Origin: Prorocentrum cordatum
Lineage: Eukaryota; Sar; Dinophyceae; Prorocentrales; Prorocentraceae
Assembly (NCBI GenBank): GCA_963575745.1
Contig: CAUYUJ010007227.1
Span: 17,501-48,150 of the forward strand
DNA: 30,650 nucleotides
Direction: 5' to 3'
Shown piece by piece: positions 1 to 11,600 of the stretch (positions within the stretch are counted from its first letter, which is position 1; every line of letters begins with the position of its first letter). The position numbers were made by a program, and so were the translations under genes. The notes below the pieces were generated by a model, which was not told the DNA's origin, did not search any database, and saw only the letters and a program-made list of their open reading frames with translations.

Positions 1-1852
1 AGGGGGGGGTGGATATCATGGCGGGGGCCATGATATTTCCCCAGATTTCGTGGCGCCTCTTCTTGTTTCATTGCGTCCCTGGCGCCCCCGCTGGGCCGCG
101 CACATGCCGCCGGTCATGATTTGCACCCCCCCCTCTTGGACACCCCCCTCTTTGCCGCTACCGAAAAAAACAGGCGCCAGGAAAGAGGCACTCTGGGTCT
201 CTTACATCGGATCCCAACAGGTGGGGTCGAAGGATCGCGCCGCGTCGCCGATGCATCGGCGATGCGGCTTGATCTGGAGCCCGTTGTCCTCCATGCAGGC
301 GTCGCTGGTGCATTGTCGACGTCGCCGATGCATCGGCGATGCGGCGTGATCCTCCGACCCCATCTAGTCGGACCCCATCTAGGAGGCCTCTAGACAGGGA
401 CAAATTGTTCCAGAGCTTTCCGGAACGCTCCCAGAGCGTTCGGGAACGCTCTGAGAAGACCGCGGCGCCCGATGCATATTCCGGAAGCGCTAGGTTTCGG
501 AGACCTCCGATTCATCCTTGTCCGATTTTGTCATTGTCTCGGCTTCGTCTTACAAGGGTCGAGGGCTCAAAAAACGCCCCTACCCTGCTTAATGAGGAGC
601 TGTGCGCTGAAACTCCTGTGGGCTGACAGGGTAAACCCTGCGTGATGTGCGGCGTCCTGGCGTCCTCTAGGTTTTGGGGGTTCCCAGGAGGCTCACAGAC
701 CACGCACTTGTAACCCAGGGTAGGGCCGTTTTTTCATCCCTCAAAAGGGAGGCAGTCATGGAAGGAAAAGGTACTGATGCCGCCACGCCTGCCCCGCTTT
801 CGCCTCTGTGGGCCTCCCTGGGGGCCCTCGTCGCCACAGCTGGGCTCGCCTGGAAGTCCTGGCCAGGACGCACCTTCGGGAGGTTCGCGGGGTGGCGATA
901 TCGGCATCTTTTGGTTTCCCCAGTGGGGGGGCGGGTCGGGGGCAACGAGAGGGTTGCATGGAGTTTCAGGTTCCACTCGGGGCCGTCAAAAAGAGCGACG
1001 CGGGATGAGAGACCAGTCCCAGGGAATGGGTCGACATACCTCCAGGGGTCGACGTTGCGAACAACACCAGGACGTCGGGGGTCTGGGTCTGGGGCCGGAC
1101 GAAAACTTCTCACGAGCGGCGACTGCGTCCATATCGACGCCCTCGCGGTCCAGGTGTCTGGGTGTCTTCGTTGGTTTCCCTCGGCTGCCCAGCCTCGGGG
1201 CGCTCCCCAGCAGCCGCGCGCCGCCGAGAGAGCCTCCCGCACAGGAGTCCCCGCCCAGGAGCGCGCGGTTTCGCCACCGGGGGCCCGTCGTGCTGTTCCG
1301 TCGGCGATGTCCCCCTCCTCCTCCCCCTCCTCCCCCTCCTCCTCCTCCTCCTCCTCCTCCTCCTCCTCCTCCTCCTCTTCCTCCTCCGCCTCCTCCTCCT
1401 CCTCCTCCTCCTCCTCCTCCTGCCGCCGATTCTAGCGCGACGTTTCCCCCTGAGCTGGTCCCCCCTTATCGGGGGCAGCGGTGAACGAATGGGGGGGGGG
1501 GGGGGGGCAAAGACGGGGTGGGGGGTCAAGGAGGGAGGGAGGGACGGGGCGTGGAGTGGGATGGGCGGAAAGAGTAGGGAGTGGGGGGAGTGAGGGAGGC
1601 AGTCGAGTTGGCCGGGTCGCGCGAGTCGGAGGGCCCGCCTGTTCCCACCCTCCCCTCCACCCCTCCACATAAGAATGAGTTATGGCACAACTAGACATTG
1701 GGATTGGAACGAGTTCCCACCTCGCAAACGGAAGGCGCTTGCGCGCGACCCCGCTTCCGACGATTCGACGGAGGAACAACTAGACGGGCCGCGCAGGGGC
1801 GGGAGCGGCAGAACGACCGATGGGCGCGGCGAAGACGAGATATGCGCCGCGC
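1..1852. other. Low-complexity region without a supported gene
   Basis: Open frames occur on both strands, but none has a recognisable domain or a clear codon-usage bias. Bases 408-456 hold short inverted copies of GGAACGCTC and GAGCGTTC. Bases 1312-1425 are a (TCC)n tract. Bases 1490-1507 are a G run, followed to about 1600 by purine-rich sequence. The long overlapping reading frames here run through the trinucleotide tract and are probably incidental. Confidence 0.6.
219..365. repeat. Long imperfect inverted repeat around a palindromic core
   Basis: Bases 219-262 and 322-365 are reverse complements at about 40 of 44 positions. Each arm carries the palindrome GCCGATGCATCGGC. The 59-bp spacer shows no feature. 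The arrangement could be a small non-autonomous element or a cruciform-forming sequence. No gene is visible around it. Confidence 0.8.
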
Positions 1853-2478
1853 TTACACAGCATGGCGACTTTCACTGACAAACTGCGCAAAACTTGGGCG
1901 AAGTCGGCATTTCACCCGCTCTCGCGCGGCCCCGCTGCCGCTGTCGCTCTCGCCCACTCGCGCGGGCCCCCAAACACTGGCGAGTGGAAACACGCGTAGC
2001 GTCGGGGCGAGAGCGGCATGTCGGCCTTTCGCGCGGGACGCGCGCCCCGTCCCATTCCTGTCGCGCATCTTCGACGACGTAGCGTCCATGTTGAGACGAA
2101 GATCGTCGGCGTTGCACTGCTTGCCCACGGAGGACGGAGGCTCCCAGATGGAGAGGCCATCGGTCTGTGGGGCTGTAGCAGGAGTAGATATCGACGACGT
2201 AGCGTCCATGTTGAGACGAAGATCGTCGGCGTTGCACTGCTTGCCCACGGAGGACGGAGGCTCCCAGATGGAGAGGCCATCGGTCTGTGGGGCTGCAGCA
2301 GGAGTAGATGCTGATAGTGAGCACGGGTGAGTACGGGTGAGGGAGGAAGGGAAGTGAGGGAGGGGAGCGAGGGAGGGACGAGTAGCGTCCATGTTGAGAC
2401 GAAGATCGTCGGCGTTGCACTGCTTGCCCACGGAGGACGGAGGCTCCCAGATGGAGAGGCCATCGGTCTGTGGGGCTG
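1853..2478 (-). CDS. Possible gene fragment with a triplicated exon-like unit, unknown function
   Basis: On the minus strand one frame encodes a polar segment beginning PQTDGLSIWEPP and ending DDLRLNMDA. It occurs three times: 2071-2190, 2191-2310 and a partial copy at 2382-2478. The full units are exactly 120 bp apart, so the frame is kept. This frame has higher GC at codon position 3 than the other two open frames, which favours it. Each copy is preceded on the minus strand by an acceptor-like CTGCAG or CTACAG, so the unit may be an exon duplicated with part of its intron. After the most downstream copy the frame continues to a stop at 1853. No family is recognised. It could also be a pseudogene fragment or plain minisatellite. 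Confidence 0.35.
2071..2478. repeat. 120-bp tandem repeat, two full copies plus a separated partial copy
   Basis: The units at 2071-2190 and 2191-2310 differ at only a few bases. A 97-bp partial copy at 2382-2478 is separated by about 70 bp of purine-rich (GGGA)n-type sequence. Near identity points to recent duplication. Confidence 0.95.
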
Positions 2479-4924
2479 GCAGGAGGCGGACGTAGCGAGA
2501 GGGGGGCAAGGAGTGATGGAGAGGGGAGCAGGAGTACGATCACTGAGTACGGAGGGAGGAAGGGAAGTGAGGGAGGGGAGCGAGGGAGGGGAGTGAGGGA
2601 GGGGAGGGAGGGGAGGAGGGGGAGGGCGGAGGGGCGGAGTCGAGAGGGGGCAAGGGTGGGGAGGGGAAGAGCGTCCTCGCAGCGCCCTGCTTGAACCCGC
2701 AGCGGGTCCCGAGAAGCGCCCTCCTGCTCGATCCCAATGCGTGTGCCCCGAAGCTCTCCAGAGGGTCCTTCGAAGCTCCCTGGAAGCTCGCTTCTAGAAG
2801 CTTGCGAACTCCCCAAGCAAACGGGGGAGCGACGGGGGATATTCCCCACCCCTCGGCCATCGCTCGCCAGGCGCGCGCCGCACGCAGGGTGCCACCGCTG
2901 AGCTCCTCCAAGGGCCCTGGGCCTGCGAGCCCGGACCAGCCCCAGGGGCCCCAAGAACGGCGCGGTGACCATAGCGCGTGGTGAGCCAGTGGGGCTTCGG
3001 CGTTTTCGGATCCTGTCGTCGGCTCCCGAGTCGGCGGCGAGCGAGGGGGGAAGTGAGGAGGAGAAGGCCTTCTCAGAAGGCGACCGGACTTCTCAGCAGC
3101 CCCCGCGCCTTCTGAGAAGTTCCTGCGTCTTCGGGGGAAGCTCAGGCCAATTCTCAGAAGGCCAAGGGACTTCCAAGCCTCCTGAGAAGGTCCGGTCCGG
3201 GCGAAAGGGGGGGATTGGGAAAGGGGGGGTTACGAAATTTGCTGCATGCAGCTGGTTTCGGCCTCACCGAGGGGCCCATTCCTCGATACATAGCCGCTTC
3301 CGGCGCCGGGAGGCGCCGGGAAAATCAGTTACGTGAGCTGATTCTCAAACCCCCCCGACCCGAAAGGTCCGCCCCTTCTCGCGTCCCCCCTGGGCGCCCC
3401 GCCTACCGAAGGTTCTCCTGCCTCGGGAGGCGATCCAGCAGCTGCGCCTCGCCGAGCGCGGCCCAGGGGTCGCCCTGAGCACCTCCTCCAGCGGCCGGCG
3501 GAGGCCCGAGCTGTGGCCCAGAGAGAAGCCAAATATGCGGAGGAGAGCCGGCGTGGTGAGCCAAAGGGGATGCGGGGTGGCCGCACGGTTTTGGGACTCG
3601 GGTCGTTCTCCGAGGATGTCTCGGGCGACGGGGGCCTCCAGGGCCCCAGAACCGTGCGGTGACGGACCGCGCGGTGAGGTCTTTGGGAGTGTCGCGGTCG
3701 CCGCACGGTCTGTCACCGCATCGTGTTTGTTCGATGTCCGTTCATGCGAGCCTTGGGCGGCGATAGTAAAATCAGTTTTCCTGCATTGGGGCCGCATATA
3801 GAGCGCATTTGGCCCCTCCTCCTCGTCCTCCTCCTCCTCTTCCTCCTCCTCCCGTCCTGTTCCTCCTCCCGGTCCTCGTTTTTGTTCGTTCCCCGTGTAA
3901 CTGGAAGAATCCGGTGCAAATTTGGTCGAAATCTTGTCCCACATGTGTTGCACATTTGGTCCAGACCAGGCCAAAATCGGATAGCGCCCAGGGGCCACCC
4001 AGGCTCCCACGGAACGGGCACCAGGCTTGTGAATCTGGAGCCAGTTCACGACCAACGCCCTCTCCGCCCCCACCCGCCCGCCGCCCGGGGAGGAGGGGGG
4101 GGGGTCGAGAGGAGGATCGAGAGGAGAAGCGAGAAGAGGATCGCGAGGAGGAGGCGGAGGAGGAGGAGGAGGCGGAGGAGGAGGAGGCGGAGGAGCCACC
4201 TCCGCCTCCCCCAAGAGCACTTTTCCGAGCAGGCCCGACAGAGGACCCCAGATGCCGAAACCGAAGACGGAGCGCGCACATCGGGCAACACACAACCAGA
4301 GCACGGCCGCCCGCGTCGGCCGAACGGGGGCAGGCGCGCTTTCCTCCTTCGCCACACGAACGGCGCCATGCTCCCACAACCAGGGCCAGGGGCGGAGGGG
4401 ACGTAAGGGGCGGAGGAGGTCCGAGTCCGCCAACGAGACACGTGCACCGACCCTGGCCAGGCAGATCCTGGGACCCGACAAGGCAGAGCGTGCGTTGTCA
4501 GGACGGCCCAGGAGGGCCCCAGGACGGCCCCAAAGAGCCCCAAGAGAAAGGGAGGACGAGGAGCAGGAGGAGAAGAAGGAGGAGGAGGAGGCTGGATGGG
4601 GTACGAGGCTGGAAGCAGGCGAGGAGATCCGGACCCCCTCCTAAAGTCCGCCGTCACGAACAAACATTTGACATCGCGAGCAATCAGGACTGGAGTCGTA
4701 GCCCCCATCCCGAGCCAGATCGATACGCGATGGCCCCTGGGGACCGAAGAATGGCAAAATTGCCTGTTGCGACAAGAACTGCCACGCCAGGGTCTCAGGG
4801 AAGGCTCGCCCGCGCGGCCGGTGGGGGACCAGGCGCGTCCTCCTTCGCACCAGCGGCGCCGCGTCCCACAACTGCGGCGGCGCCGCGCCCCACAACCTCA
4901 GCGGCACCGTGCCCCGAGAGGGCC

Positions 4925-4983
4925 CCTCTTCGTCCTCCTCTCTGGGGGCCCCACAAGGGCCCCCAGAGAGGAGGAGGAAGAGG
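4925..4983. repeat. Near-perfect hairpin, 27-bp arms and 5-base loop
   Basis: Bases 4925-4951 pair with 4957-4983 at 26 of 27 positions around the loop CACAA. The stem is GC-rich near the loop and pyrimidine/purine-rich toward its base. No gene or terminator context is visible. Confidence 0.9.
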
Positions 4984-5039
4984 AAACGCTCGGATGGGGC
5001 CGACACCGCGGACACATCGTCTTTCCGGGAAGTGCGCCC

Positions 5040-5250
5040 CAGAACATCCGCGACCGGAAATTTTCGGTAGCGATTTTCGTTTTTTCTGAATTCCAGGCGT
5101 TCCCGCAGAGGGCCAAATTCCAGTAACGAAGGGGACCTTCGCGACCGGAAAAAAAATCGGTCGCGACCGGACGAAATTCGGTCGCGACCGAGGGGCAAAT
5201 TTCGGTAACGGCAAAACGAAATTCGGTAGCGATCGAGCGTGAATTTTGGT
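5040..5250. repeat. Degenerate repeat of the palindrome TTCGGTCGCGACCG
   Basis: At least six diverged copies built on CGACCGGA, TTCGGTCGCGACCG and TTCGGTAGCGAT occur at roughly 23-28 bp spacing. The core TCGCGA is self-complementary, so the array can pair within and between units. Confidence 0.7.
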
Positions 5251-5302
5251 AGCAATCTCCTCCAGTGCCATCCTCATCGCCGTCGCGAGTGCGCGAGGTG
5301 TG

Positions 5303-5476
5303 ATGATGTGATGTGATGGTGATGGTGATGATGATGACGACGATGTTGATGGTGATGAGGATGGTGGTGAAGAGGATTGTGAACGATACGTATGAGGAGC
5401 TGGGCTAATCAACCTTCCAAGTGGGCCACACGGCTCTGGATGATGAGGGGGGAGCATACATGGACCAGGGAGGGCG

Positions 5477-5514
<38 letters not shown>

Positions 5515-5520
5515 CTGATG

Positions 5521-5552
<32 letters not shown>

Positions 5553-5660
5553 GATGATGATGATGATGACGATGATGATGATGATGATGATGCTGATGAT
5601 GATGGCGAGGAGGATGATGAGGACCTGGAGCAGGAAACAGACTATGATGAGGACTAGTAA
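5303..5660 (+). repeat. GAT/ATG microsatellite with an Asp-rich reading frame
   Basis: GAT-type trinucleotides fill about 5303-5365 and 5480-5615. One plus-strand frame through the second tract reads an Asp-rich run, continues with EEDDEDLEQETDYDED, and stops at 5657. The non-repetitive acidic end and the flanking residues look protein-like, so this could be the acidic C-terminal exon of a plus-strand gene. I found no upstream exon or convincing start. All supported genes in the window are on the other strand, so I treat it mainly as a microsatellite. Confidence 0.55.
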
Positions 5661-5778
5661 GTCTTGCGACGGTGCATAGACCTATGATGCATGATGGTGG
5701 TCTGATGTTCTCTGCACGCAAGCAGTCAGCCCCGCGACTGCGCTGCTGCCGACGGAGCACTGGACGCACTTCGCATGA

Positions 5779-6047
5779 TGTCTAATCTCGCCTCGTCCGC
5801 CGCCTCCTCATCCGCCTTCCTATCCCTCGCCCGCCCTCCTAACCCTCATCCGCGCTATGGCTTCTCCCTTCTTACTCGCTCTCCTCCTCCTTCACATGCA
5901 ATGCGCCGCGCCGTGGCGCCCAAATGACTAATGAACATATTCTCGCCCACTACGGGCGCGACATCCTAATCCTGCGGCCGAGTTCGTACAGCGCCGTCTC
6001 AGAGAGATCGTAGGACTCATAGGCACGCACCGCGGTAGAAGGCGCGC
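5779..6047 (-). pseudogene. Truncated duplicate of the 3' end of gene AB
   Basis: These 269 bases match 23463-23765 almost throughout. The copy lacks an internal stretch of about 34 bases present in the other copy. On the minus strand it encodes the last residues of gene AB, including AYESYDLSETALYELGRR, with the same stop codon and the same downstream flank. Upstream of 6047 the match ends and unrelated sequence begins, including a 45-bp direct repeat at about 6049-6140. The fragment therefore carries only a terminal exon piece plus 3' flank and has no visible start. Confidence 0.8.
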
Positions 6048-6333
6048 CAGAGCAAATTCCACAAGCAACAAATTCGAAGCAAATCGGATCGAAGAGCAAA
6101 TTCCACAAGCATCAAATTGGAGCGCCAGCCCCGTTCCCTGCTTCATTGGCCCAAACAGCGGCTGTGGGAGACGACCACAAAGTAAATGACGGCGCCAGCA
6201 CAGCACTGAAGAGAGCACCATTGCAAAAGGATAGCTGAGCACGTGGCAGCGCAGATGACCCAACTTATTGAAGCCAGCCGAACTGCAAGAGCACCATACC
6301 CGAACAAAAGGTAACGATAACGTGAACCCAAAT

Positions 6334-7725
6334 TCATTGAGCCTCCGTCTCAGCACCCGATGTCGGCTCTGTAGCAGAGAATGTGCAGCGCTCCGCAAAC
6401 ATCCACATGACAGCGGCATTGAGTTTGGCCCTCGGATGGATGCGTCTCGCAAGCTCGTCGGCACTATTGATGACCGTGTCCGCGCTGACTGCTGCGAGCT
6501 GCTCGTCCAAAACTCGCTCCATCTGATGATCCACGGCATGATCCCAGTATGAGGCGTACGGTCCTGACCAGCGACTCATGCGACGAAACTCGTGATTGCG
6601 TAAAAGGAAAGGCGCTGGCTCCCTCGGAATGGCAGCGGCTCCCATAGCCCTGCAGACAGCAACTGCGCAGGAGTGACACATGGAACCGTCCCATTGAGCT
6701 GTGAAAGCAACATGCCAGCGCCATACAGTGGCTTGATAAACCAGTGCTTCTAAATTGAAACTTCCGTCTCGCTCTAAATAGTTGCGAAGCTGAAACGGCC
6801 CATCCTGAGTGCCTCGCATGACCAAATCGCTCCCGTGGACGAGCGGGCGCAAGGCCGCCGTTGGGTCACTGTGCGTAGTCCCTTCCATGGGTCTGTAATT
6901 CGGGATCGGGCGTAATGAAGCCGTGAAACTGGGCACCGCGGCGATCCGCATGCAGTCCGTGCGCCGTGCAATCTCTATGATCGTGGCGTTTGGAAGCTGA
7001 CCATGGAGCGCCTCATATATGAGCTGGTCGTAGAGAAGCCTGCGGGTCGTAGCGTCGATCTGCCTCTGACCAAGGTATCGACGCAAGAGGCAATCGAGGT
7101 CATCGCGAAACGAGAGCGGCGGACAGACGCAGGATACCACAACCACTGCTGGCACCGCTGTAAGGGCTGACCTAAAAAGGTCAAGTAAATCTCGTTCTTG
7201 CACGCTGACCCCTAGTTCCCGCAGAGCTTGAGCATGGTGCTGTTCCAGTACACTGATGTCAACGTCTGATGCCTCCCAGTGCTCCAAGAGATTAGGATCC
7301 ATAACGCCGATGGTATGTGCCTGTCCAGACCAGGGTGTGGGGCGTCACCAGGGGCCCCCACGCAAGGAACCCTCCTGGCCGTGCCGACCCTTGAAAGGGC
7401 CAGACCACCGAAGCACCCTCCCCTGTGAGTCGGAATGCTCCTCTCCAGCGTCGGAAAAGACTTCCTCGTTTCTGTCAAGCACGAGCGCCTGCGCACCACG
7501 CACCGCGAGGCGGCGCGAGGACTGGCCAAGTAGGAGCGCACAAAATGTGGCAAGGAGGGCGTATGGTGCAAGGACCACCCAGTAAACCCACCCGCCCCCG
7601 CTCGGGCCAGAGTTGCTTGAGACGAGGTGAAGGGAGGTGAGAAGGGGCGAGGGGGAGATGGAACACCTTGTTGCGGCCTCAGCAACTGCGCCATCAACTA
7701 GGACGCTGGGTAGGGCGCAGGGCAC
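6334..7725 (-). CDS. Protein with an N-terminal membrane segment, unknown function (gene J)
   Basis: A long minus-strand frame from 7320 to the stop at 6334 gives about 328 residues with ordinary composition and no stops; a possible separate start is the ATG at 7302. Upstream, a second coding-like frame to 7375 encodes a hydrophobic segment (VVLAPYALLATFCALLLGQ) followed by a charged stretch (RNEEVFSDAGEEHSDSQGR). The two join in phase through a 54-bp intron, 7374-7321, with donor CAG|GA and acceptor ACAG|G. That would make a single-pass membrane protein with a large soluble domain. The 5' end is unresolved; 7725 is the first ATG of the frame and may lie in an intron. No domain is recognised. 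If the small intron is wrong, these are two separate genes. Confidence 0.5.
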
Positions 7726-8653
7726 AGGTAGGGCGGTCGCGTGGGGAGTCGGGTGGGGCTGCGCCTTGGCCAGGGGGTCGGGTAGGGTGGTCGAGCGCCA
7801 CCAGGGGGCAGCGGACCACAGGCGGGGGGGGGAGGAGGAGACACGGTGGATGAGAGGGGGGGGGGGGTAGGAATCGGAGGATCATAGTACTTCCTCCCCC
7901 CCGTCTTATGGGGGCGCTGCTAGGTTGCGTTGGTTGCGCTGGGGCCTAAAACCGCTACGCGGCGGAAGATCGCACCACATGGATGGCACCATATATATAT
8001 ATATATATAGATTCATATGTTGCGCCATATAGGTAGCACCACGGAAGATTGCACAGAACCATCGACTCTAACATGTAAGTTGCATCACATTGCGTGCACC
8101 ACACACGTTGCACCAGCGCTTGTGGCTCCAGATTGATTGCACTACATAGGTTGCACCACATATATTACATTTGGTTGCTCCACATATATTGCACCGCATA
8201 CAGTGGCCGTGGCCGTGGTAGTGGTAACGGTGGTAGTACTCGTGTTGATGATGATGTTAGTGGTAATGATTGTGGCCTTGGAGGCAACGGGAGATACATG
8301 AACTGGTGGATTGATGCGCAACCCGTTTCCATCTCGAGAGACCGCACCTTCGCGCGGATCGCACATGCTGCATCGCGCGGCCACGCCTTCAAATTTGGGC
8401 AACAGTGAACATGGGTCCAGAGCTCTTCTTCCTCCTATTCGTTATCCTCCTATTCCTCCTCCTCCTTTTCCTCCACCCGTTCGCGGCCGAACCGCGTTCA
8501 ATCCGCAACTAAACGTGACATCTCGAAATCCGCCCGTGCCCAGCGGGCACCATGCCGACGTTCTCTGTCGCCTTGATTTTCCCCTCGTCGGCTATTTCGG
8601 CATAGACCCATTAACCCCTCCCCTCTCCCCTCAGTCATCTCATGTTTCCAGCT
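7725..8653. other. Spacer between genes T and J
   Basis: Bases 7740-7870 are G-rich and end in a G run at about 7857-7867. Bases 7960-8205 hold a 19-20 bp repeat family. Bases 8210-8280 are rich in GTGG/GGTAG-type sequence. Bases 8430-8480 and 8605-8680 are pyrimidine-rich on the plus strand. I see no supported exon. Confidence 0.6.
7960..8205. repeat. Degenerate 19-20 bp repeat with core TTGCACCACATA
   Basis: About ten diverged copies of TTGCACCACATA-type sequence are spaced near 20 bp, with an (AT)n run at about 7990-8008. The same family recurs at 14965-15240 and, in the opposite orientation, at 14610-14700. Confidence 0.8.
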
Positions 8654-11600
8654 TCAACCCGCCCCTCCCCTCCAACCGCCAAATGGGCAGTGCGGGAGCA
8701 GATGCATCGCGAAGCGTGCGTCATACCTCCCTATGCGCCAACGGTTGCACAGCTTATGCGAAAAAATTGAAATGCTGCTGCCGACCATGATGGAGGCACA
8801 CACGCGAACGATATGCCTCATGAAGTCTTCTGCCTGATAGCACCAGAACCACCGTGGGTTCATGAATTCTGAAGATTGGGCTATGTGCCAAAAATAATGA
8901 TGTTTGTTCACCGTGCTCCACTTCAGCTGCTTCTCATCCCTCGCTCGGCTGGCTAAAGCTCCATAAAAAATTAAACAGCGCTCGACTGAAGTCATGCACG
9001 TCCTGTGCTGATCGGGCGTCATATACATGCCAGACGATTCCACCACTTTGTAATACTCGCTGAGATGCTCTACGCACTTCGTGCGCATACGTCGAAAGGG
9101 TGATCCATCGTCGTAGTGCTCCTTGAGCACGGCTAACATCACTGGCACCAGATGTCGTTGTTTGGCGGCTTTTACTTCCTTCTTGAAACAAGGATAATCC
9201 CCATGAGGTGTTTTTTTCGTTGCTGACGAAATATCTCAGACCGAATTGTCCCCCTGCCTGGCAATTTCCAGGCTGGCGGCACGTTCGCCCCGTCGCCTCC
9301 TCGCTATTTCTCTAAGCCTCCAACCCCATCCGCCGCGCCTCTCCCCCCTCCATTTCCTTATCCCCACCCCCCATTCCACCGTCATTAGATTATCCTCCGG
9401 ATCCGCATCCTTCCTATCATCTCTATCTCCTCGTCCCTTTTCTTCCTCCCCATCGTCAGTATCCTCATCTTCCGTGCACCCCAACTGTTCCTCATCCTCC
9501 ACCTTGTCTTCCCCCTGTCATACAATAACATCCTGATCCTCATCGTCATTCTGGTCAGCGTGAAATGCTTATGCATTGGGCGGGCGGCTCGCGCAGCATT
9601 CACGAATGAAATCCGATGTTTAGTCCCCTGCTCCTTATACTCATCCTGGATACGCCCCCAAAGCTCGGCAACAGCTTGCTTGACAGTTTGCCTGGGCCGA
9701 CGCTGTTCGAATACAATCTCGTAGCAGCAAGTCCCGAGGATATGGCTGGTTACTCCTAGGTCCACTGTGTGCATGGAATCGATCGCGAGGGCGCAGCCCG
9801 TGACCCCGTAGATTTCAAACAGCGGGTGGTCGAATTTGCACGGGCGGTCTGGCCGAGATTGAAGCATCCAATGGTTTGGGATCCGCTCCTCGCAGATGTT
9901 TCCTTAGTAGGGGCTTGATGATCACGCATGCCCCCCTTTCTTCACCCGCCCCCGCCCCGCCCGTTTCCGCCAGCCATCCCGCCGCCGCGCTCGACAAAAC
10001 ACATTGCATGGCGCGAAGGCGAGATAAGCACGGGGGATTGGCGGGGCGGGGGGGGGCTGAGCATGCGGGTGGGGGGGGGGGGCATGGGTGTTCATTTAGC
10101 CCGCCACGCGGAAACATCCACTGATTTGATCCCCCGTATTTCCTTCACAAAGTCATTGAACGGATTCGAGGACCGATTTGCGCTACGTGCCCAACATGGT
10201 TCGACAGCATTCGGCGCGGGAGTCCCCAGATGATTTGCGAAAAACTCAAGGTCCCCTATCACGGAGTGGATGAAAGCTCGGTAAGGTAGTCGCTTATCGC
10301 AGAGGTAAGATCCCGCAAGGTTCCCCCTCTTCGTGCCGCGCGGGAACTTCTTGCCCGCCCAGCCCGCCACATCCGTTGGATATCAGCAGGTGCATAGGAT
10401 ATTGATTCTCGTTCCCGCCCTTCCTCCCCCCCTCCCCCCTCCATCCCGCTTCCCATCCAATTTAGTGCTATCCCCATCCTGATCTTCGTCACCTTCATCC
10501 TCCGCATCCTTCACCCAGCCACTCTTATCATTTTTCGTCTAATTATCCTCATCCTCCCCCTCCTCTCCCGCATTGTGCCTTTCCCCTCCTTATCCTCTTT
10601 GTCCTTGTCCTTTTCGCCATCCTGTCCCTCTGCGCCCACCTGTTTCTCCTCTTCATCACCTTCCTCCACCAACCCGCCTCGAATGGGCGAAGATCATCGC
10701 CGTCCAGGTGCCGCGGCGAAGCCAGCCCAATCTTTATCTGGATGCTTGCCAGTCGCGAGTGCGTTCCAGCTCCATTTCAAAATCTGCCAAATGTCTAGCC
10801 ACGAGTCCGCTTCCTGCGGGTTGTGTTTTTTCTTTGCTGTTACAGAGTAGGGCATGGCCGTAATCAGGAAGCAGAGGTCCTTCGTGGATCCAGTGGCGAG
10901 GGGCCCTGTAAATGACAATATCATAGCAGAATCGTGGCTGATCATTTCGGCGCCGTCGCCGTGGAGTTGCAGCGGGATGCAAAACTTGGAATACTCCGCC
11001 ACTTTCCAAATCGGATGGGCCCTCATCCGCGGGTCTCGCCTGCGGGACTTTAACCAGCGTGCACTCTCGAAATCCGTAATCCTCCACCTCGTATCCCCCG
11101 TGCCCCCATTTCCCCTTCCCCCCTCCTTACACCTCTTCAGATGAGGTGCTGGGAGCGGATGCACTAGACCCTTCTACCCTCCCCCGTCCCCCACCACCTC
11201 CCCTTTAAGTCCTCACGGAGGGTGGCGAGTGATATTTCGCCAGCCGACGCGTCCTTGACGCGCCGTCCCAAAATTGCGGGAGCTGAGATACTCCAAACAG
11301 CCGCTGGAACTCCTCGGGCTGCTTGTGAAACATCGCCGAAAAAAGATCGTGTGGAAGGAGCACTTCCTGGTCGCAACTGATTCTGTCAAGCGTTTTCGGC
11401 TTCAGCATGAGTATACTTATCACCTCTGGATCTGGACAGCTGTTGTTTTGCAGGTACTTTCTGGTGAGCGCGCGGTGGATGTTCCCTGGCTGGGCCCCCC
11501 AAGATCCCATGGCTGACACGCTGGCGATTTCTGGGATCTGATCCAGGCCGTCTTTGTAGGCTGCGTGCAACAAGCTCTGCGCCTCGGTGCCATGGATGCA

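Larger units (their letters stand above)
2479..5300. other. Repeat-rich stretch without a supported gene
   Basis: Bases 2479-2670 are purine-rich. Around 2748-2808 the motif GAAGCT or AGCTTC recurs. At 3060-3195 short palindromic copies of CTTCTCAGAAGG and CCTTCTGAGAAG are interspersed. At 3565-3725 copies of CCGCACGG and CCGTGCGG alternate in both orientations. (CCT)n lies at about 3814-3870 and (GGA)n at 4085-4205. Bases 4848-4912 hold a roughly 27-30 bp GC-rich tandem repeat. Both strands have open frames, but they pass through these tracts and I cannot support any as a gene. Confidence 0.6.

Noticed and set aside
667-1670. Several long frames on both strands around the (TCC)n tract
   Set aside because: Frames are kept open by high GC and the trinucleotide repeat. 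No motif or consistent codon usage is seen.
3345-5089. Minus-strand frame of about 380 codons and plus-strand frame of about 425 codons
   Set aside because: Both run through (CCT)n/(GGA)n tracts and hairpins, overlap each other and show no domain.
8676-8692. CCCATTTGGCGG resembling part of a spliced leader
   Set aside because: It lies inside the last exon of gene T, downstream of any start, and matches poorly beyond seven bases.
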